64,000 nucleotides of DNA from Mycobacterium pseudokansasii (GTDB lineage Bacteria > Actinomycetota > Actinomycetes > Mycobacteriales > Mycobacteriaceae), in assembly GCF_900566075.1 (NCBI RefSeq), contig NZ_UPHU01000001.1, forward strand, positions 186,001 through 250,000. The letters run 5' to 3'. The translations under genes were made by a program, and so were the position numbers. The notes beneath the pieces were generated by a model that was not told where the DNA came from, made no database searches, and saw only the letters and a list, made by a program, of their open reading frames with translations. Below, in pieces: positions 46,556 through 56,566 of the stretch. Position 1 is the first letter of the stretch. Every line of letters begins with the position of its first letter.

Positions 46556-47101
46556 ATGACACCGTTCACCATTCCCGGATTGACCGACAAGCAGGGCGCG
46601 CGACTCGCCGAGCTGCTGCAGAAGCAGCTGAGCACCTACAACGACCTGCATCTGACGCTCAAGCACATCCACTGGAACGTGGTGGGACCGAATTTCATCG
46701 GCGTGCACGAGATGATCGACCCGCAGGTCGAGGCGGTGCGCGGCTATGCCGACGAGGTGGCCGAGCGCATCGCGGCCCTGGGCTCGTCACCGCAGGGCAC
46801 CCCGGGCGCGATCATCCAGGACCGTTCCTGGGACGACTACTCGGTGGGCCGGGACTGCGTCCAGGCTCACCTTGCTGCGCTGGACCTGGTCTACACCGGC
46901 GTGATCGAAGACATCCGCAAAGCCATCGATGAGACCGAGGAACTCGACCGGGTCACCCAGGACATGCTGATCGGGCACGCCGCGGATCTGGAGAAGTTCC
47001 AGTGGTTTGTCCGGGCGCACCTGGAGAACGCGGGCGGCAGGCTGGCCCATGACGGCTCGGCCACCGAGCGGGATGCCGCCAGCACCGCGCGCGGCACCTG
47101 A
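46556..47101 (+). CDS. dps: Dps-family DNA-binding ferritin (Dps1-like)
   Basis: 181 aa. The four-helix bundle has ferroxidase ligands in LKHIHWNVVGPNF (His) and FIGVHEMIDPQVEAVRGYAD (His/Asp/Glu). The sequence closely resembles M. smegmatis Dps1. The C-terminal tail beyond the bundle (AHDGSATERDAASTARGT) is the region that mediates DNA binding and assembly in Dps1, though this tail is less basic. It binds DNA and oxidises Fe(II) with peroxide in the cytoplasm. The ATG has a strong AGGAGG site. M. tuberculosis lacks Dps, so this is a gene-content difference. Confidence 0.95.
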   Translation: MTPFTIPGLTDKQGARLAELLQKQLSTYNDLHLTLKHIHWNVVGPNFIGVHEMIDPQVEAVRGYADEVAERIAALGSSPQGTPGAIIQDRSWDDYSVGRDCVQAHLAALDLVYTGVIEDIRKAIDETEELDRVTQDMLIGHAADLEKFQWFVRAHLENAGGRLAHDGSATERDAASTARGT

Positions 47102-47108
47102 GCGGCGG

Positions 47109-48548
47109 CTACTCGGGCCGGGCTTTCGCGGCGCGTTCGGCCTCGGCGGCTTCACGGTTCAGCCGCTGAGCTTCATAGATCGTGACGTTGGTGCGCGACA
47201 TCAGCAATGCGGCGATCCCCACGGCCAGGATTGCCCCGGGCACCACGGAGAACGAGCCGGTCATCTCCGCGACCATGATCATGATCGCCAGCGGCGCGCG
47301 TGCCACGCTGCCGAAACACGCCATCATCCCGACCACCACGAAGATTCCCGGTGCGTCCGGAACACCGGGGATGCCGGAGAGTTCACCCAGCCGCCAGACC
47401 GCGGCGCCGACGAAGGCGCCGATGACGATGCCGGGCCCGAACAGCCCGCCGGACCCACCCGTGCCGATCGACAGCGAGGTGGCGATGATCTTGGCGATCG
47501 GCAGCACGACGATGATCCACAGCGGAATGCCCATCAGCGATCCGCGGTCGGCCGCCAGCTGCGCCCAGCCGTAACCGCTGCTCAGGACCTGCGGGATCAG
47601 TAGCCCCAGTAATCCGACCAGCAGCCCGCCGACAGCCGGCTTGATGATCGGCCCGCCGGGAAGCCGGTGGGTGAGTGCCACCGATGCGTGGAAGATGCGG
47701 GCATACAGGTAGCCGACGGCCGCGGCGATCAGGCCGATCACGACAAACCACAACAGCGGCCACGCCCGTTCAAAGCGGTACTCGGCGTCGATGTAGCCGA
47801 ACAGTGGATCGAATCCCAGGAAGGCGCCCAGCACCGCGTACGCCGTCCCGGAGGTGATGAAGCCGGGCAACAGGCTGCGGTAGTCGAAATCGTCGCGGTA
47901 GGTGATCGACGCCGCCAGCACCGCTCCGCCCAGCGGCGCGGCGAAGATCGCGCCGATACCCGCGCCGATGCCCAGCGCCACCGCGATCCGGCCATCCTCG
48001 TCGGACAGGCCCAGCCGCCGCGTCAGCAACGAGCAGAAGCCGGCGGAAATCTGCGCCGTCGGGCCCTCACGCCCGCCGGAGCCGCCCGATCCGATGGTCA
48101 GCGCGCTGGCCACCATCTTCACCAGCACCGCGCGCCCGCGAATGGCCCGCGGATCGGTGTGGACCGCCTCGATGGCCTCATCGGTGCCGTGACCGGTGGC
48201 TTCGGGCGCGAACCTGGCCACGATGAAGGCCGAGAGCAGCGCCCCGCCCGTCGTTACCAGCGGAATGGCCCAGGGACGCGCGAAACCGCGGGACCCGCGG
48301 CTACCGCCTTCGCCCACCGGAGTCGGAATGTGGTAGTCGGCGAGATAGCCGAGCAGGAACTCGCCGGTGTATTTCAGCACCAGGTAGAACACCACAGCGC
48401 CCAGGCCGGCGATGACGCCGATGGTGATGCCCAGCAACAACCACTTGCGCAGATAGCCGGCACTTCTGATCGATGCGCCGAATCGCCCGCCAGCGGCGGC
48501 GGGCGGCGCCTCTCTGGGTTCCGGGGCGTCCGGTGTCGGGTCATTCAC
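47109..48548 (-). CDS. ClC-family chloride channel/transporter (Rv0143c-like)
   Basis: 479-aa membrane protein with about 12 TM/re-entrant segments. Selectivity motifs are GSGGSGGREGPTAQ (GREGP) and GTGGSGGLFGPG (GxFxP type). The conserved N-terminus of the first core half is GHGTDEAIEAVH. No C-terminal CBS domains are present. It is predicted to be a chloride/proton exchanger or channel. GTG 48548 has GAGG about 8 nt upstream. It corresponds to Rv0143c. It is convergent with dps (7-base gap). Confidence 0.93.
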   Translation of the reverse strand: MNDPTPDAPEPREAPPAAAGGRFGASIRSAGYLRKWLLLGITIGVIAGLGAVVFYLVLKYTGEFLLGYLADYHIPTPVGEGGSRGSRGFARPWAIPLVTTGGALLSAFIVARFAPEATGHGTDEAIEAVHTDPRAIRGRAVLVKMVASALTIGSGGSGGREGPTAQISAGFCSLLTRRLGLSDEDGRIAVALGIGAGIGAIFAAPLGGAVLAASITYRDDFDYRSLLPGFITSGTAYAVLGAFLGFDPLFGYIDAEYRFERAWPLLWFVVIGLIAAAVGYLYARIFHASVALTHRLPGGPIIKPAVGGLLVGLLGLLIPQVLSSGYGWAQLAADRGSLMGIPLWIIVVLPIAKIIATSLSIGTGGSGGLFGPGIVIGAFVGAAVWRLGELSGIPGVPDAPGIFVVVGMMACFGSVARAPLAIMIMVAEMTGSFSVVPGAILAVGIAALLMSRTNVTIYEAQRLNREAAEAERAAKARPE

Positions 48549-48666
48549 CGTGCGAGCCTCGCAAGCATCACGTCATCCTATGACAACCGGGAATAAGCGG
48601 ACTCTGGTCCGGTTATACCACTTAGTTCTTGATGGTTCTTGCTGAGTTCTTCATGAGGAGGTAGGC

Positions 48667-49650
48667 ATGCCCGCTGTAACCGCCGATACGTTAACCCTGC
48701 CGCGGGTGGCCGCGCCCGGTGCCGACGCGACCGAGCGGCCGGTCCGGTCCATCACGTCTGGCCCGCGAGGTTACGAGGGCGAGGGTTTTCCGGTGATCCG
48801 GGCGTTCGCCGGAATCGGCACCGCCGCGCTGGACCCGTTCGTGCATATGGACCAGATCGGTGAGGTGGACTACCAGCCGGGCGAGCCCCGGGGCACCGAC
48901 TGGCATCCGCACCGGGGCTTCGAAACCGTCACCTACATGATCGACGGAAAGCTCGCGCACCAGGATTCCTACGGAGGCGGCGGCCTGATCACCGACGGCG
49001 CGACGCAGTGGATGACGGCGGGATCGGGCATCTTGCATATCGAGACCCCGCCCATCGACACCGTGAAGCGCGGCGGAATCTTCCACGGCGTCCAGTTGTG
49101 GGTGAACCTGCCGAAGAAGGACAAGTTCGCCCAGCCTCGCTACCAGGCCATCGAGGGCGGCGACGTCACGCTGATCGCCTCGGGCGACGGCGGAGCCCTG
49201 GTTCGCCTCATCGCCGGGGAGATCGACGGCCACCGTGGACCAGGGATCACCCACACGCCGATCACGCTGGCGCACGCCACGATCGCATCCGGCGCCCGGC
49301 TGAACATCCCGTGGCGACGCGATTTCAATTCGCTGGTCTATGTGCTGTCCGGGCGCGGCTCGGTCGGCGGGGCTGGACACCCGATTCAGCGGGGGCAGTT
49401 GGCGGTGATGGGCCCCGGTGACCGGATCACCGTGACCGCCGGCCCGGCGCCGGATGCCCACGGGACAACAGCTCTTGACGTGCTGCTGCTGGGTGGGCGA
49501 CCCATCCGTGAGCAGGTATTCCACTACGGGCCCTTCGTGATGAACACCCGAGCCGAAGTGATCGAGGCGCTCGAGGACTACCAGGCTGGAAAGTTTCGTA
49601 GCATCCCGCCGAACGCGCTGATGCCGCACCTGGGCGATGGCAGACTCTAG
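48667..49650 (+). CDS. Pirin-family bicupin protein
   Basis: 327 aa. The N-terminal cupin metal-binding signature is GTDWHPHRGFETVTYMIDG. A later part has AGSGILHIETPP, and the C-terminal pirin domain includes LLLGGRPIREQVFHYGPF. Some bacterial pirins act as quercetin dioxygenases or redox-linked cofactors; the role here is unknown. ATG 48667 has a strong GAGGAGG site. The preceding sequence carries repeated TTCTTG/TTCTTC elements (48620-48655). It is followed after 2 bases by a TetR gene, so they are probably co-transcribed. It is not present at this place in M. tuberculosis. Confidence 0.92.
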   Translation: MPAVTADTLTLPRVAAPGADATERPVRSITSGPRGYEGEGFPVIRAFAGIGTAALDPFVHMDQIGEVDYQPGEPRGTDWHPHRGFETVTYMIDGKLAHQDSYGGGGLITDGATQWMTAGSGILHIETPPIDTVKRGGIFHGVQLWVNLPKKDKFAQPRYQAIEGGDVTLIASGDGGALVRLIAGEIDGHRGPGITHTPITLAHATIASGARLNIPWRRDFNSLVYVLSGRGSVGGAGHPIQRGQLAVMGPGDRITVTAGPAPDAHGTTALDVLLLGGRPIREQVFHYGPFVMNTRAEVIEALEDYQAGKFRSIPPNALMPHLGDGRL

Positions 49651-49652
49651 GC

Positions 49653-50291
49653 ATGCCGCCCACCGCCGCACGTCGCGGCCCCGGACGTCCGCCTGCCGCA
49701 AAATCGGACGAGACGCGACGGCGTATCGTCAGCGCCGCCCGGCAGGTATTCAGCGAACGCGGTTACGACGGCGCGACCTTCCAGGAAATCGCCGTCCGCG
49801 CCGACCTGACCCGGCCGGCCATCAACCATTACTTCGGCAGCAAGCGGGTGCTGTACCGGGAAGTGGTGGACCAAACCAACGAGCTGGTCGTCACTGCCGG
49901 TATCGAGCGGGCACGGCACGAACCGACGCTGCTCCGGCGGCTGGCCGCGTTCATCACCGTGGCGATGGAGGCAGACGAGAAAAATCCATCCACTGCTGCA
50001 TTCTTGGCCACCGCCGTGCTCGAGTCGCAGCGGCATCCGGAATTGGGGCGATCCGAAAACGACCCGGTCGCCGGCTCCCGGAAATTCCTGATCTGGGCGG
50101 TCCACGATGCCGTTGAGCGCGGCGAACTGACCGCCGATACCCGGGCCGCTCCCTTGGCCGAGGCGCTGCTGCTCATGTTGTGCGGGGTCGGCTTCTATGC
50201 CGGCTTCGTGGGCAGCTACCGAGAGATGGCGGACATCATCGCGGCGCTGCGGCAGTTGATGGCCGGCACACTCTGGAAGTCGGAGGCCTGA
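49653..50291 (+). CDS. TetR-family regulator (Rv0144-like position)
   Basis: 212 aa. A basic N-terminal arm (AARRGPGRPPAAKSDETRRR) is followed by the HTH region ATFQEIAVRADLTRPAINHY and FGSKRVLYREVVDQTNEL. The C-terminal domain is all-helical. The start ATG is 2 bases after the pirin stop, so it is translated from the same message. Its position equals Rv0144. The target could be the pirin operon itself or the downstream methyltransferases (inference); a CCTAA-CTTA-TTAGG palindrome at 50344-50357 is a candidate site. Confidence 0.88.
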   Translation: MPPTAARRGPGRPPAAKSDETRRRIVSAARQVFSERGYDGATFQEIAVRADLTRPAINHYFGSKRVLYREVVDQTNELVVTAGIERARHEPTLLRRLAAFITVAMEADEKNPSTAAFLATAVLESQRHPELGRSENDPVAGSRKFLIWAVHDAVERGELTADTRAAPLAEALLLMLCGVGFYAGFVGSYREMADIIAALRQLMAGTLWKSEA

Positions 50292-50343
50292 CCGGCCGGT
50301 CGCGACCGCGGATAGTGACCTGGCCCACAAAGTGTATAGGTTG

Positions 50344-50357
50344 CCTAACTTATTAGG
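50344..50357. promoter_or_regulatory. Small palindrome upstream of the methyltransferase pair
   Basis: CCTAA-CTTA-TTAGG is a perfect 5-bp-arm inverted repeat, and an overlapping TAGGTTGCCTAA (50337-50348) precedes it. It lies about 145 bases before the start at 50502 and 53 after the TetR stop. It is superficially like an IdeR box but the spacing is wrong. Confidence 0.4.
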
Positions 50358-50474
50358 TACCATTGGCCCCGGTATGACTGATCCGGCCGGCGTTTCCCGG
50401 GTTTACCCTCGTGGCGCGCCGCCGGGACGAATCCCACGGTCTCGCACCACTTTTCGCCGGTCCATCCAACTTGA

Positions 50475-51442
<968 letters not shown>

Positions 51443-51443
<1 letters not shown>

Positions 51444-52387
51444 TGCCGCGCACCGCGGACGACTCCTGGGACATTGCGACCAGCGTGGGGGCGACCGCGG
51501 TGATGGTTGCCCTGGCCCGCGCGGCGGAGACGGCCAGCGACAATCCGCTCATTCGGGACCAGTTCGCCGAGCCGTTGGTGTCCACTCCCGAGTTGGTGGG
51601 AGTTCGCGAGCAGGTTGCCGCCTGGTGGGCCCCGACGCCGGACCCCGGCTCCGAGGCTGACCCGGATTTGACCGTCGATTCCCAGCAGATGATCGATTAC
51701 CAGGCGGCACGCACCCATTTCTTCGATACGTATTTCGCCGACGCGGCCGGGGCCGGAATCCGCCAGGCTGTGTTGCTGGCCGCCGGTCTGGATTCGCGTG
51801 CCTATCGCTTGGACTGGCCGGACGGCACCACCGTGTACGAGATCGATCTTCCCAAAGTGTTGGAGTACAAGGAGCGGACCCTTGCAGCCCACGGTGTCGG
51901 GCCGGTTGCCGATCGGCGGCCAGTGCCCGTCGACCTGCGCCATGACTGGCCGCAAGCACTGCGCGATTCCGGTTTCGACCCGAGCCGTCCCGCGGCTTGG
52001 CTGGCCGAAGGGCTGTTGCCGTTCCTGCCGGCGTCGACGCAGGAGGCCATGTTCGCCTCGGTCGACGCGTTGAGCGGACCGGGCAGCCGGGTGGCCGTCG
52101 AGATTTTCGTATTCAACCAACACAAGCGCCAACAGGCGCAGCAGAAGTGGGCACAGCTACGAGCTGAACGAGAAGCCCCCGGCCCCAACGGCTCGGACGA
52201 CTCGTTCAACCCGTTCGACCTGTGGTTTGACGACGAAGGCCGACCGGATCCGGCCGATTGGTTCACCGCCCACGGCTGGGCGACGCTGTCGGTGGAAGCG
52301 CGCGACGAGGCGGTGCGACTGGGCCGGCCGCCGGGGCCTGACGACGGGCCGTTCGCCAACCGATTCATGACTGCGGCCAAACCCTGA
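51443..52387 (+). CDS. SAM-dependent methyltransferase (Rv0145-like paralogue)
   Basis: 314 aa, paralogue of the preceding gene. It has [23 protein letters not shown] motif [32 protein letters not shown] and WLAEGLLPFLPASTQE. It differs by an insertion after the first helix (WWAPTPDPGSEADPD) and in the C-terminal third (NPFDLWFDDEGRPDPADW). The two probably arose by an old tandem duplication and may form a heterodimer or act on related substrates (inference). It is coupled to the upstream gene by a 1-base overlap. Confidence 0.9.
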
Positions 52388-52516
52388 CGCGGCAAAGCAT
52401 TCAAAGCCAACACCGCGCTGGGATTCGCTGCAGCAAAGCTTTCAAAGCCACGGCCGGCCGACGGCGGCTGGGTTAGTCTGAGGCTCCGTCCGGTCACCCG
52501 GTAAGGAAGTGGTTGC
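52388..52516. repeat. Gap with imperfect direct repeat
   Basis: GCAAAGCATTCAAAGCCA (52393-52410) recurs as GCAAAGCTTTCAAAGCCA (52434-52451) with one mismatch and a 41-bp offset. It could be a tandem protein site or a remnant of duplication. No gene is seen here. Confidence 0.7.
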
Positions 52517-52630
52517 ATGGACCTCGACGACGCGGTCAGCACGGTAGCCCTCGTATCGGCAACTACCAGGGACTTCTCGTTATCGTCGTTATCGGTGGGT
52601 GACCCACCTCATCAGGCGGGCGCGGACTAA
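52517..52630 (+). CDS. Possible 37-aa leader ORF upstream of MFS gene
   Basis: ATG 52517 follows AAGGAAG at good spacing and encodes MDLDDAVSTVALVSATTRDF plus 17 more residues, ending at TAA 52628-52630. That is 18 bases before the MFS start, which itself lacks a ribosome site. The peptide has no recognised family. It could be a translated leader that lets ribosomes reach the poorly signalled GTG of the exporter gene, or chance. Confidence is low. Confidence 0.35.
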   Translation: MDLDDAVSTVALVSATTRDFSLSSLSVGDPPHQAGAD

Positions 52631-52647
52631 CCGCCAAAACCGGGGTT

Positions 52648-53955
52648 GTGGCCGTGTCGACCCGGAGCGCCGATGGTCACGGTCTGCTGCGCGGCACACC
52701 GGGCCATGTTGGCCGCGGCGACGTATCGCGCCGCGGGGTCGCCGCGGACACTGACGCGAACTCTTTCGCGCTGACACTGGCGCTGCTGACCTCGACGGCG
52801 TTCCTGCTTTTCGCGCAGATCTTCATGGTTGCTCCGATCCTGCCGGCGCTGGCCCGCGACTTCGGCAGCACCGAGGGCATGGTCGGCCTCGGGGTGCCGG
52901 CGTTCCTGGTGCCCTACGGGTGGACGGTGCTGGTGTGGGGCACGGTATCGGACCGGTGGGGACGCCGTCGCGTCATCCTTATGTCGCTGTGCGCCTTCGT
53001 GGTCCTGACCGCAGCCACCCCGCTGGCCACCAATGTCGGGGAATTCATCGCGCTTCGATTCGTGACCGGGGTTGCCGCCGGCGGCGTGGTGCCGATCAGC
53101 GTCGCATTGATCGGTGACCTGGTGCCGTACCGGCGCCGAGGCCGGGTGCTGGGATGGGTCTTCGGTGGAGCGGCCGGTGGCATGGCCTTCGGCGCGGCCG
53201 GTGGCGCGCTGGGTGAACCGCTGGTCGGCTGGCACGGGTTGTTCGGTGTGGTGGCCGTCGGCGGACTGGTGCTGCTGGTGCTGGGGCTGTGGTCGGTTCC
53301 CGATACCGTTGCGGCGGCGCGCCCGTCGTCGGTCCGCCAGGTCGCGGCTGGATTCGCGGAGCTGCTGAGCACCTCCCGCGGTCGCCGGACCTACGGCTAC
53401 GTGCTGGTCAACGCGGTGCTGCACGCCGGGGTCTACACCTGGCTGGGGGTCTATCTGCATGACCACGTTCAGCTCGACGAAGAGCAGATCGGGCTGGTGC
53501 TGCTCGGCTACGGCATCCCGGGCCTGGTGCTCAGCCCCGCCATCGGTCGACTGGCCGATCGCTACGGGCGGGCGCGCGTTATCCCGCTCGGGTTGGCCCT
53601 GACCGCCGCCTGTGCCGCGGTGTTCGCCAGTGAACCGTCGTCGTTGGTATTGCTCCAAGCCGCCGTCGTCTCGCTGTCGCTCGGGTACGACATGACCCAA
53701 CCGGCCCTGGTTGTCATTGTCACCGACCTTCCCGGGCAGCGTGGGCAGGCGATCGGGCTCAACTCCTGCGTCCTGTGGGTTGGCATGGGGATTGGCAGCC
53801 TGGTCTTCCAGGCCATCCTGTTGCCACTCGGCTTCTCCGGCGCCTTCGCCTGGTTTGCGGGTTTGTCCCTGCTCGCCGGGGCGGTCGCGATACCGCTGTT
53901 TCGTGCCGAACGACCTCCGGGCGGTAGCAGAGTGTCACCCGCCGTGTCGGTGTAA
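52648..53955 (+). CDS. MFS transporter (drug/metabolite exporter type)
   Basis: 435 aa, 12 predicted TM segments. The MFS motif A is WGTVSDRWGRRRVI after TM2, with a second-half equivalent GRLADRYGRARVIP. TM5 has the glycine-rich GWVFGGAAGGMAFGAAGG typical of exporters. A 38-residue hydrophilic N-terminus precedes TM1. GTG 52648 lacks a ribosome site, so translation may depend on the upstream leader ORF or start further in. It is absent between Rv0146 and Rv0147 in M. tuberculosis as I remember, so it is an insertion. Confidence 0.88.
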   Translation: MAVSTRSADGHGLLRGTPGHVGRGDVSRRGVAADTDANSFALTLALLTSTAFLLFAQIFMVAPILPALARDFGSTEGMVGLGVPAFLVPYGWTVLVWGTVSDRWGRRRVILMSLCAFVVLTAATPLATNVGEFIALRFVTGVAAGGVVPISVALIGDLVPYRRRGRVLGWVFGGAAGGMAFGAAGGALGEPLVGWHGLFGVVAVGGLVLLVLGLWSVPDTVAAARPSSVRQVAAGFAELLSTSRGRRTYGYVLVNAVLHAGVYTWLGVYLHDHVQLDEEQIGLVLLGYGIPGLVLSPAIGRLADRYGRARVIPLGLALTAACAAVFASEPSSLVLLQAAVVSLSLGYDMTQPALVVIVTDLPGQRGQAIGLNSCVLWVGMGIGSLVFQAILLPLGFSGAFAWFAGLSLLAGAVAIPLFRAERPPGGSRVSPAVSV

Positions 53956-54101
53956 CACAGATCGGGCCCGATCTTTCCTATTGCTGCCCTATCAGCATGA
54001 CTAGGATCGCCAATATCACCGATGTGCGACCACATGATGTGGCAGAGCACTCCGGGTCACTTCCCGTGAAGCCCGGGAAGACCGGAAACGAAAGGACAAC
54101 G

Positions 54102-55610
54102 ATGACCACCGAATCGGTTGCACCGAAAGCTCAGGAACTCAAGGCGGCCCAACCCGCAGCCGCTGAAGCCGCTGAACCCACCCCCGCGTCCGACGCATCG
54201 AAAGCGACCCACGTCGCCGAAACAGTCGCCGAAACCGTGGTACGGCTGCGTAAGACGTTCGCCACCGGACGCACTCGCAGTGTCGAGTGGCGCAGGAACC
54301 AATTGCTGCAGTTGCAGCGGTTGATGGAGGAGAACGAGGACGCGATCACCGAGGCGCTTGCCGAGGACCTGGACCGCAACCCGGTCGAGGCGTATATCGC
54401 CGATATCGCGGTGACGGTCAGCGAAGCCAAGTACGCGGCCAAGAAGGTGCGCAAGTGGATGCGCCGCAAGTACCTGCTCCTCGAGGCGCCGCAGCTGCCC
54501 GGCCGGGGCTGGGTGGAGTACGAACCCTACGGCACCGTGCTGATCATCGGCGCCTGGAATTACCCGTTCTATCTGACTCTGGGCCCGGCGGTCGGCGCGA
54601 TCGCCGCTGGAAACACGGTCATCCTCAAACCCTCGGAGGTCGCCGCGGCGTCGTCACGTCTGATCGCCGAGCTGGTGCCCCGCTACCTCGACCGCGACGC
54701 GATCGCCGTGGTCGAAGGCGACGGCGCGGTTAGTCAGGCGCTGATCGCGCAGGGCCTGGACCGGGTCATGTTCACCGGCGGCACCGAGATCGGCCGCAAG
54801 GTCTACGAAGGCGCGGCGCCGCATCTGACCCCGGTCACGCTGGAACTCGGCGGCAAGAGCCCGGTGATCGTGGCAGCCGACGCGGACATCGATGTGGCCG
54901 CCAAGCGCATCGCCTGGATCAAGCTGCTCAACGGCGGCCAGACCTGCGTCGCCCCCGACTACGTGCTGGCCGACGCGACCATCCGCGACGAGCTCGTCAC
55001 CAAGATCGGCGCCGCCATCGGCAGGTTCCGCTCCCAGGACGACCCGGCCGGGGTGCGCATCGTCAACCAGCGCCAGTTCGACCGGTTGAGCGGTTACCTG
55101 GCCGCTGTCGAAAACCAGGGCGAATCCGACGGTAAGGCCAAGGTCGCGGTGGGCGGCAAGTGCGACGCGTCGAACCTGCGCATCCAGCCGACCGTCGTCG
55201 TCGACCCCGATCCGGCCGGCCCGTTGATGTCCAACGAGATCTTCGGGCCGATCCTGCCGGTGCTGACGGTCAAATCCGTGGACGAGGCGATCAAGTTCGT
55301 CAACTCACGGCCCAAGCCGTTGTCGGCGTACCTGTTCACCAAGTCGCGGGAAATCCGCGAACGGGTGATCAAGGAGGTGCCGGCCGGCGGCATGCTGGTC
55401 AACCACCTGGCCTTCCAGGTGTCGACGGCCAAGCTGCCGTTCGGCGGCGTGGGCGCCTCCGGAATGGGTGCCTACCATGGCAAATGGGGCTTCGACGAGT
55501 TCAGTCACCGCAAGTCGGTGCTGACCAAGCCGACCCGTCCGGACTTCTCGAAGATCATCTACCCGCCCTACACCGAGCGCGCCTTCAAGCTGGCACGCAA
55601 GCTGTTCTAG
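54102..55610 (+). CDS. Aldehyde dehydrogenase (Rv0147-like, ALDH3 type)
   Basis: 502 aa NAD(P)-dependent fatty aldehyde dehydrogenase. Key segments are LIIGAWNYPFYLTLGPAVGA (cofactor domain), TLELGGKSPVIV (general-base Glu) and LNGGQTCVAPDYVL (nucleophile Cys). The C-terminus is PTRPDFSKIIYPPYTERAF. The N-terminal 40 residues are Ala/Pro/Glu-rich and likely disordered. ATG 54102 is chosen for GAAAGGA and the M. tuberculosis-like start; an earlier ATG (53997) is unlikely. It is first of three oxidoreductases (ALDH, SDR, MDR), as in M. tuberculosis. Confidence 0.94.
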   Translation: MTTESVAPKAQELKAAQPAAAEAAEPTPASDASKATHVAETVAETVVRLRKTFATGRTRSVEWRRNQLLQLQRLMEENEDAITEALAEDLDRNPVEAYIADIAVTVSEAKYAAKKVRKWMRRKYLLLEAPQLPGRGWVEYEPYGTVLIIGAWNYPFYLTLGPAVGAIAAGNTVILKPSEVAAASSRLIAELVPRYLDRDAIAVVEGDGAVSQALIAQGLDRVMFTGGTEIGRKVYEGAAPHLTPVTLELGGKSPVIVAADADIDVAAKRIAWIKLLNGGQTCVAPDYVLADATIRDELVTKIGAAIGRFRSQDDPAGVRIVNQRQFDRLSGYLAAVENQGESDGKAKVAVGGKCDASNLRIQPTVVVDPDPAGPLMSNEIFGPILPVLTVKSVDEAIKFVNSRPKPLSAYLFTKSREIRERVIKEVPAGGMLVNHLAFQVSTAKLPFGGVGASGMGAYHGKWGFDEFSHRKSVLTKPTRPDFSKIIYPPYTERAFKLARKLF

Positions 55611-55700
55611 CCGGACGCAGCTGCCCCCACGACCCGGTCGGCTGCCGGGCCGACCCCGATCGTGCCAACCCCCTTGTCCTTACCGATAGAGAGGAACCTG

Positions 55701-56561
55701 ATGCCCGGAGTGCAGGATCGCGTCGTCGTCGTCACCGGAGCCGGTGGGGGATTGGGCCGCGAATACGCCCTGACCCTTGCCAAGGAAGGGGCCAGCGTGG
55801 TCGTCAACGACCTCGGCGGCGCCCGTGACGGGACCGGTGCCGGGTCGGCGATGGCCGACCAAGTTGTCGCCGAGATCAAGGACGCCGGCGGTCGCGCGGT
55901 GGCCAACTACGACAGCGTTGCCGAGCCCGAGGGGGCGGCCAACATCATCAAGACCGCGCTCGAGGAGTTCGGGGCGGTGCACGGTGTGGTCAGCAACGCC
56001 GGGATCCTGCGCGACGGCACCTTTCACAAGATGACGTTCGAGAACTGGGACGCCGTGCTCAAGGTGCACCTCTACGGCGGCTACAACGTCATCCGCGCGG
56101 CCTGGCCGCACTTCCGCGAGCAGAGTTACGGCCGGGTCGTCGTCGCCACCTCCACCAGCGGGCTGTTCGGCAACTTCGGCCAGACCAACTACGGTGCGGC
56201 CAAGCTCGGTCTGGTCGGCCTGATCAACACCCTGGCGCTGGAGGGCGCCAAGTACAACATTCACGCCAACGCGCTCGCCCCGATCGCGGCCACCCGGATG
56301 ACCCAGGACATCCTGCCGCCCGAGGTATTCGAGAAGCTCACGCCGGACTTCGTCGCGCCGGTGGTGGCCTACCTGTGCACCGAAGAATGCGCCGACAACG
56401 CGTCGGTGTTCATCGTCGGTGGCGGTAAGGTGCAGCGGGCCGCGTTGTTCCAGAACGCCGGGGTCACCTTCGACACCGCGCCTTCGGTGCAGGATGTGGC
56501 GGCGCACTGGGCCGAGATCACTGACCTGTCCGGCGCCCAAAAAGCCGGATTCAAGCTGTAG
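55701..56561 (+). CDS. Short-chain dehydrogenase (Rv0148-like, HSD17B4-type)
   Basis: 286-aa classical SDR, equal in length to Rv0148. The NAD(P) motif is VVTGAGGGLGREYAL, NAG is in VSNAGILRDG, Ser in VVATSTSGLFGN, and Tyr/Lys in TNYGAAKLGLVG. The C-terminal extension (DTAPSVQDVAAHWAEITDLS) is like the dehydrogenase unit of the peroxisomal multifunctional enzyme type 2. It is probably a (3R)-hydroxyacyl-CoA dehydrogenase. ATG 55701 has AGAGGAA upstream. It is 90 bases after the ALDH gene and 5 before the MDR gene. Confidence 0.94.
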   Translation: MPGVQDRVVVVTGAGGGLGREYALTLAKEGASVVVNDLGGARDGTGAGSAMADQVVAEIKDAGGRAVANYDSVAEPEGAANIIKTALEEFGAVHGVVSNAGILRDGTFHKMTFENWDAVLKVHLYGGYNVIRAAWPHFREQSYGRVVVATSTSGLFGNFGQTNYGAAKLGLVGLINTLALEGAKYNIHANALAPIAATRMTQDILPPEVFEKLTPDFVAPVVAYLCTEECADNASVFIVGGGKVQRAALFQNAGVTFDTAPSVQDVAAHWAEITDLSGAQKAGFKL

Positions 56562-56566
56562 TTTGT

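Noticed and set aside
50337..50357. IdeR/DtxR-box-like sequence TAGGTTGCCTAACTTATTAGG
   Set aside because: AGGTT and CTAAC are separated by 2 rather than the 3 bases of the usual IdeR box, and the downstream genes are not iron genes.
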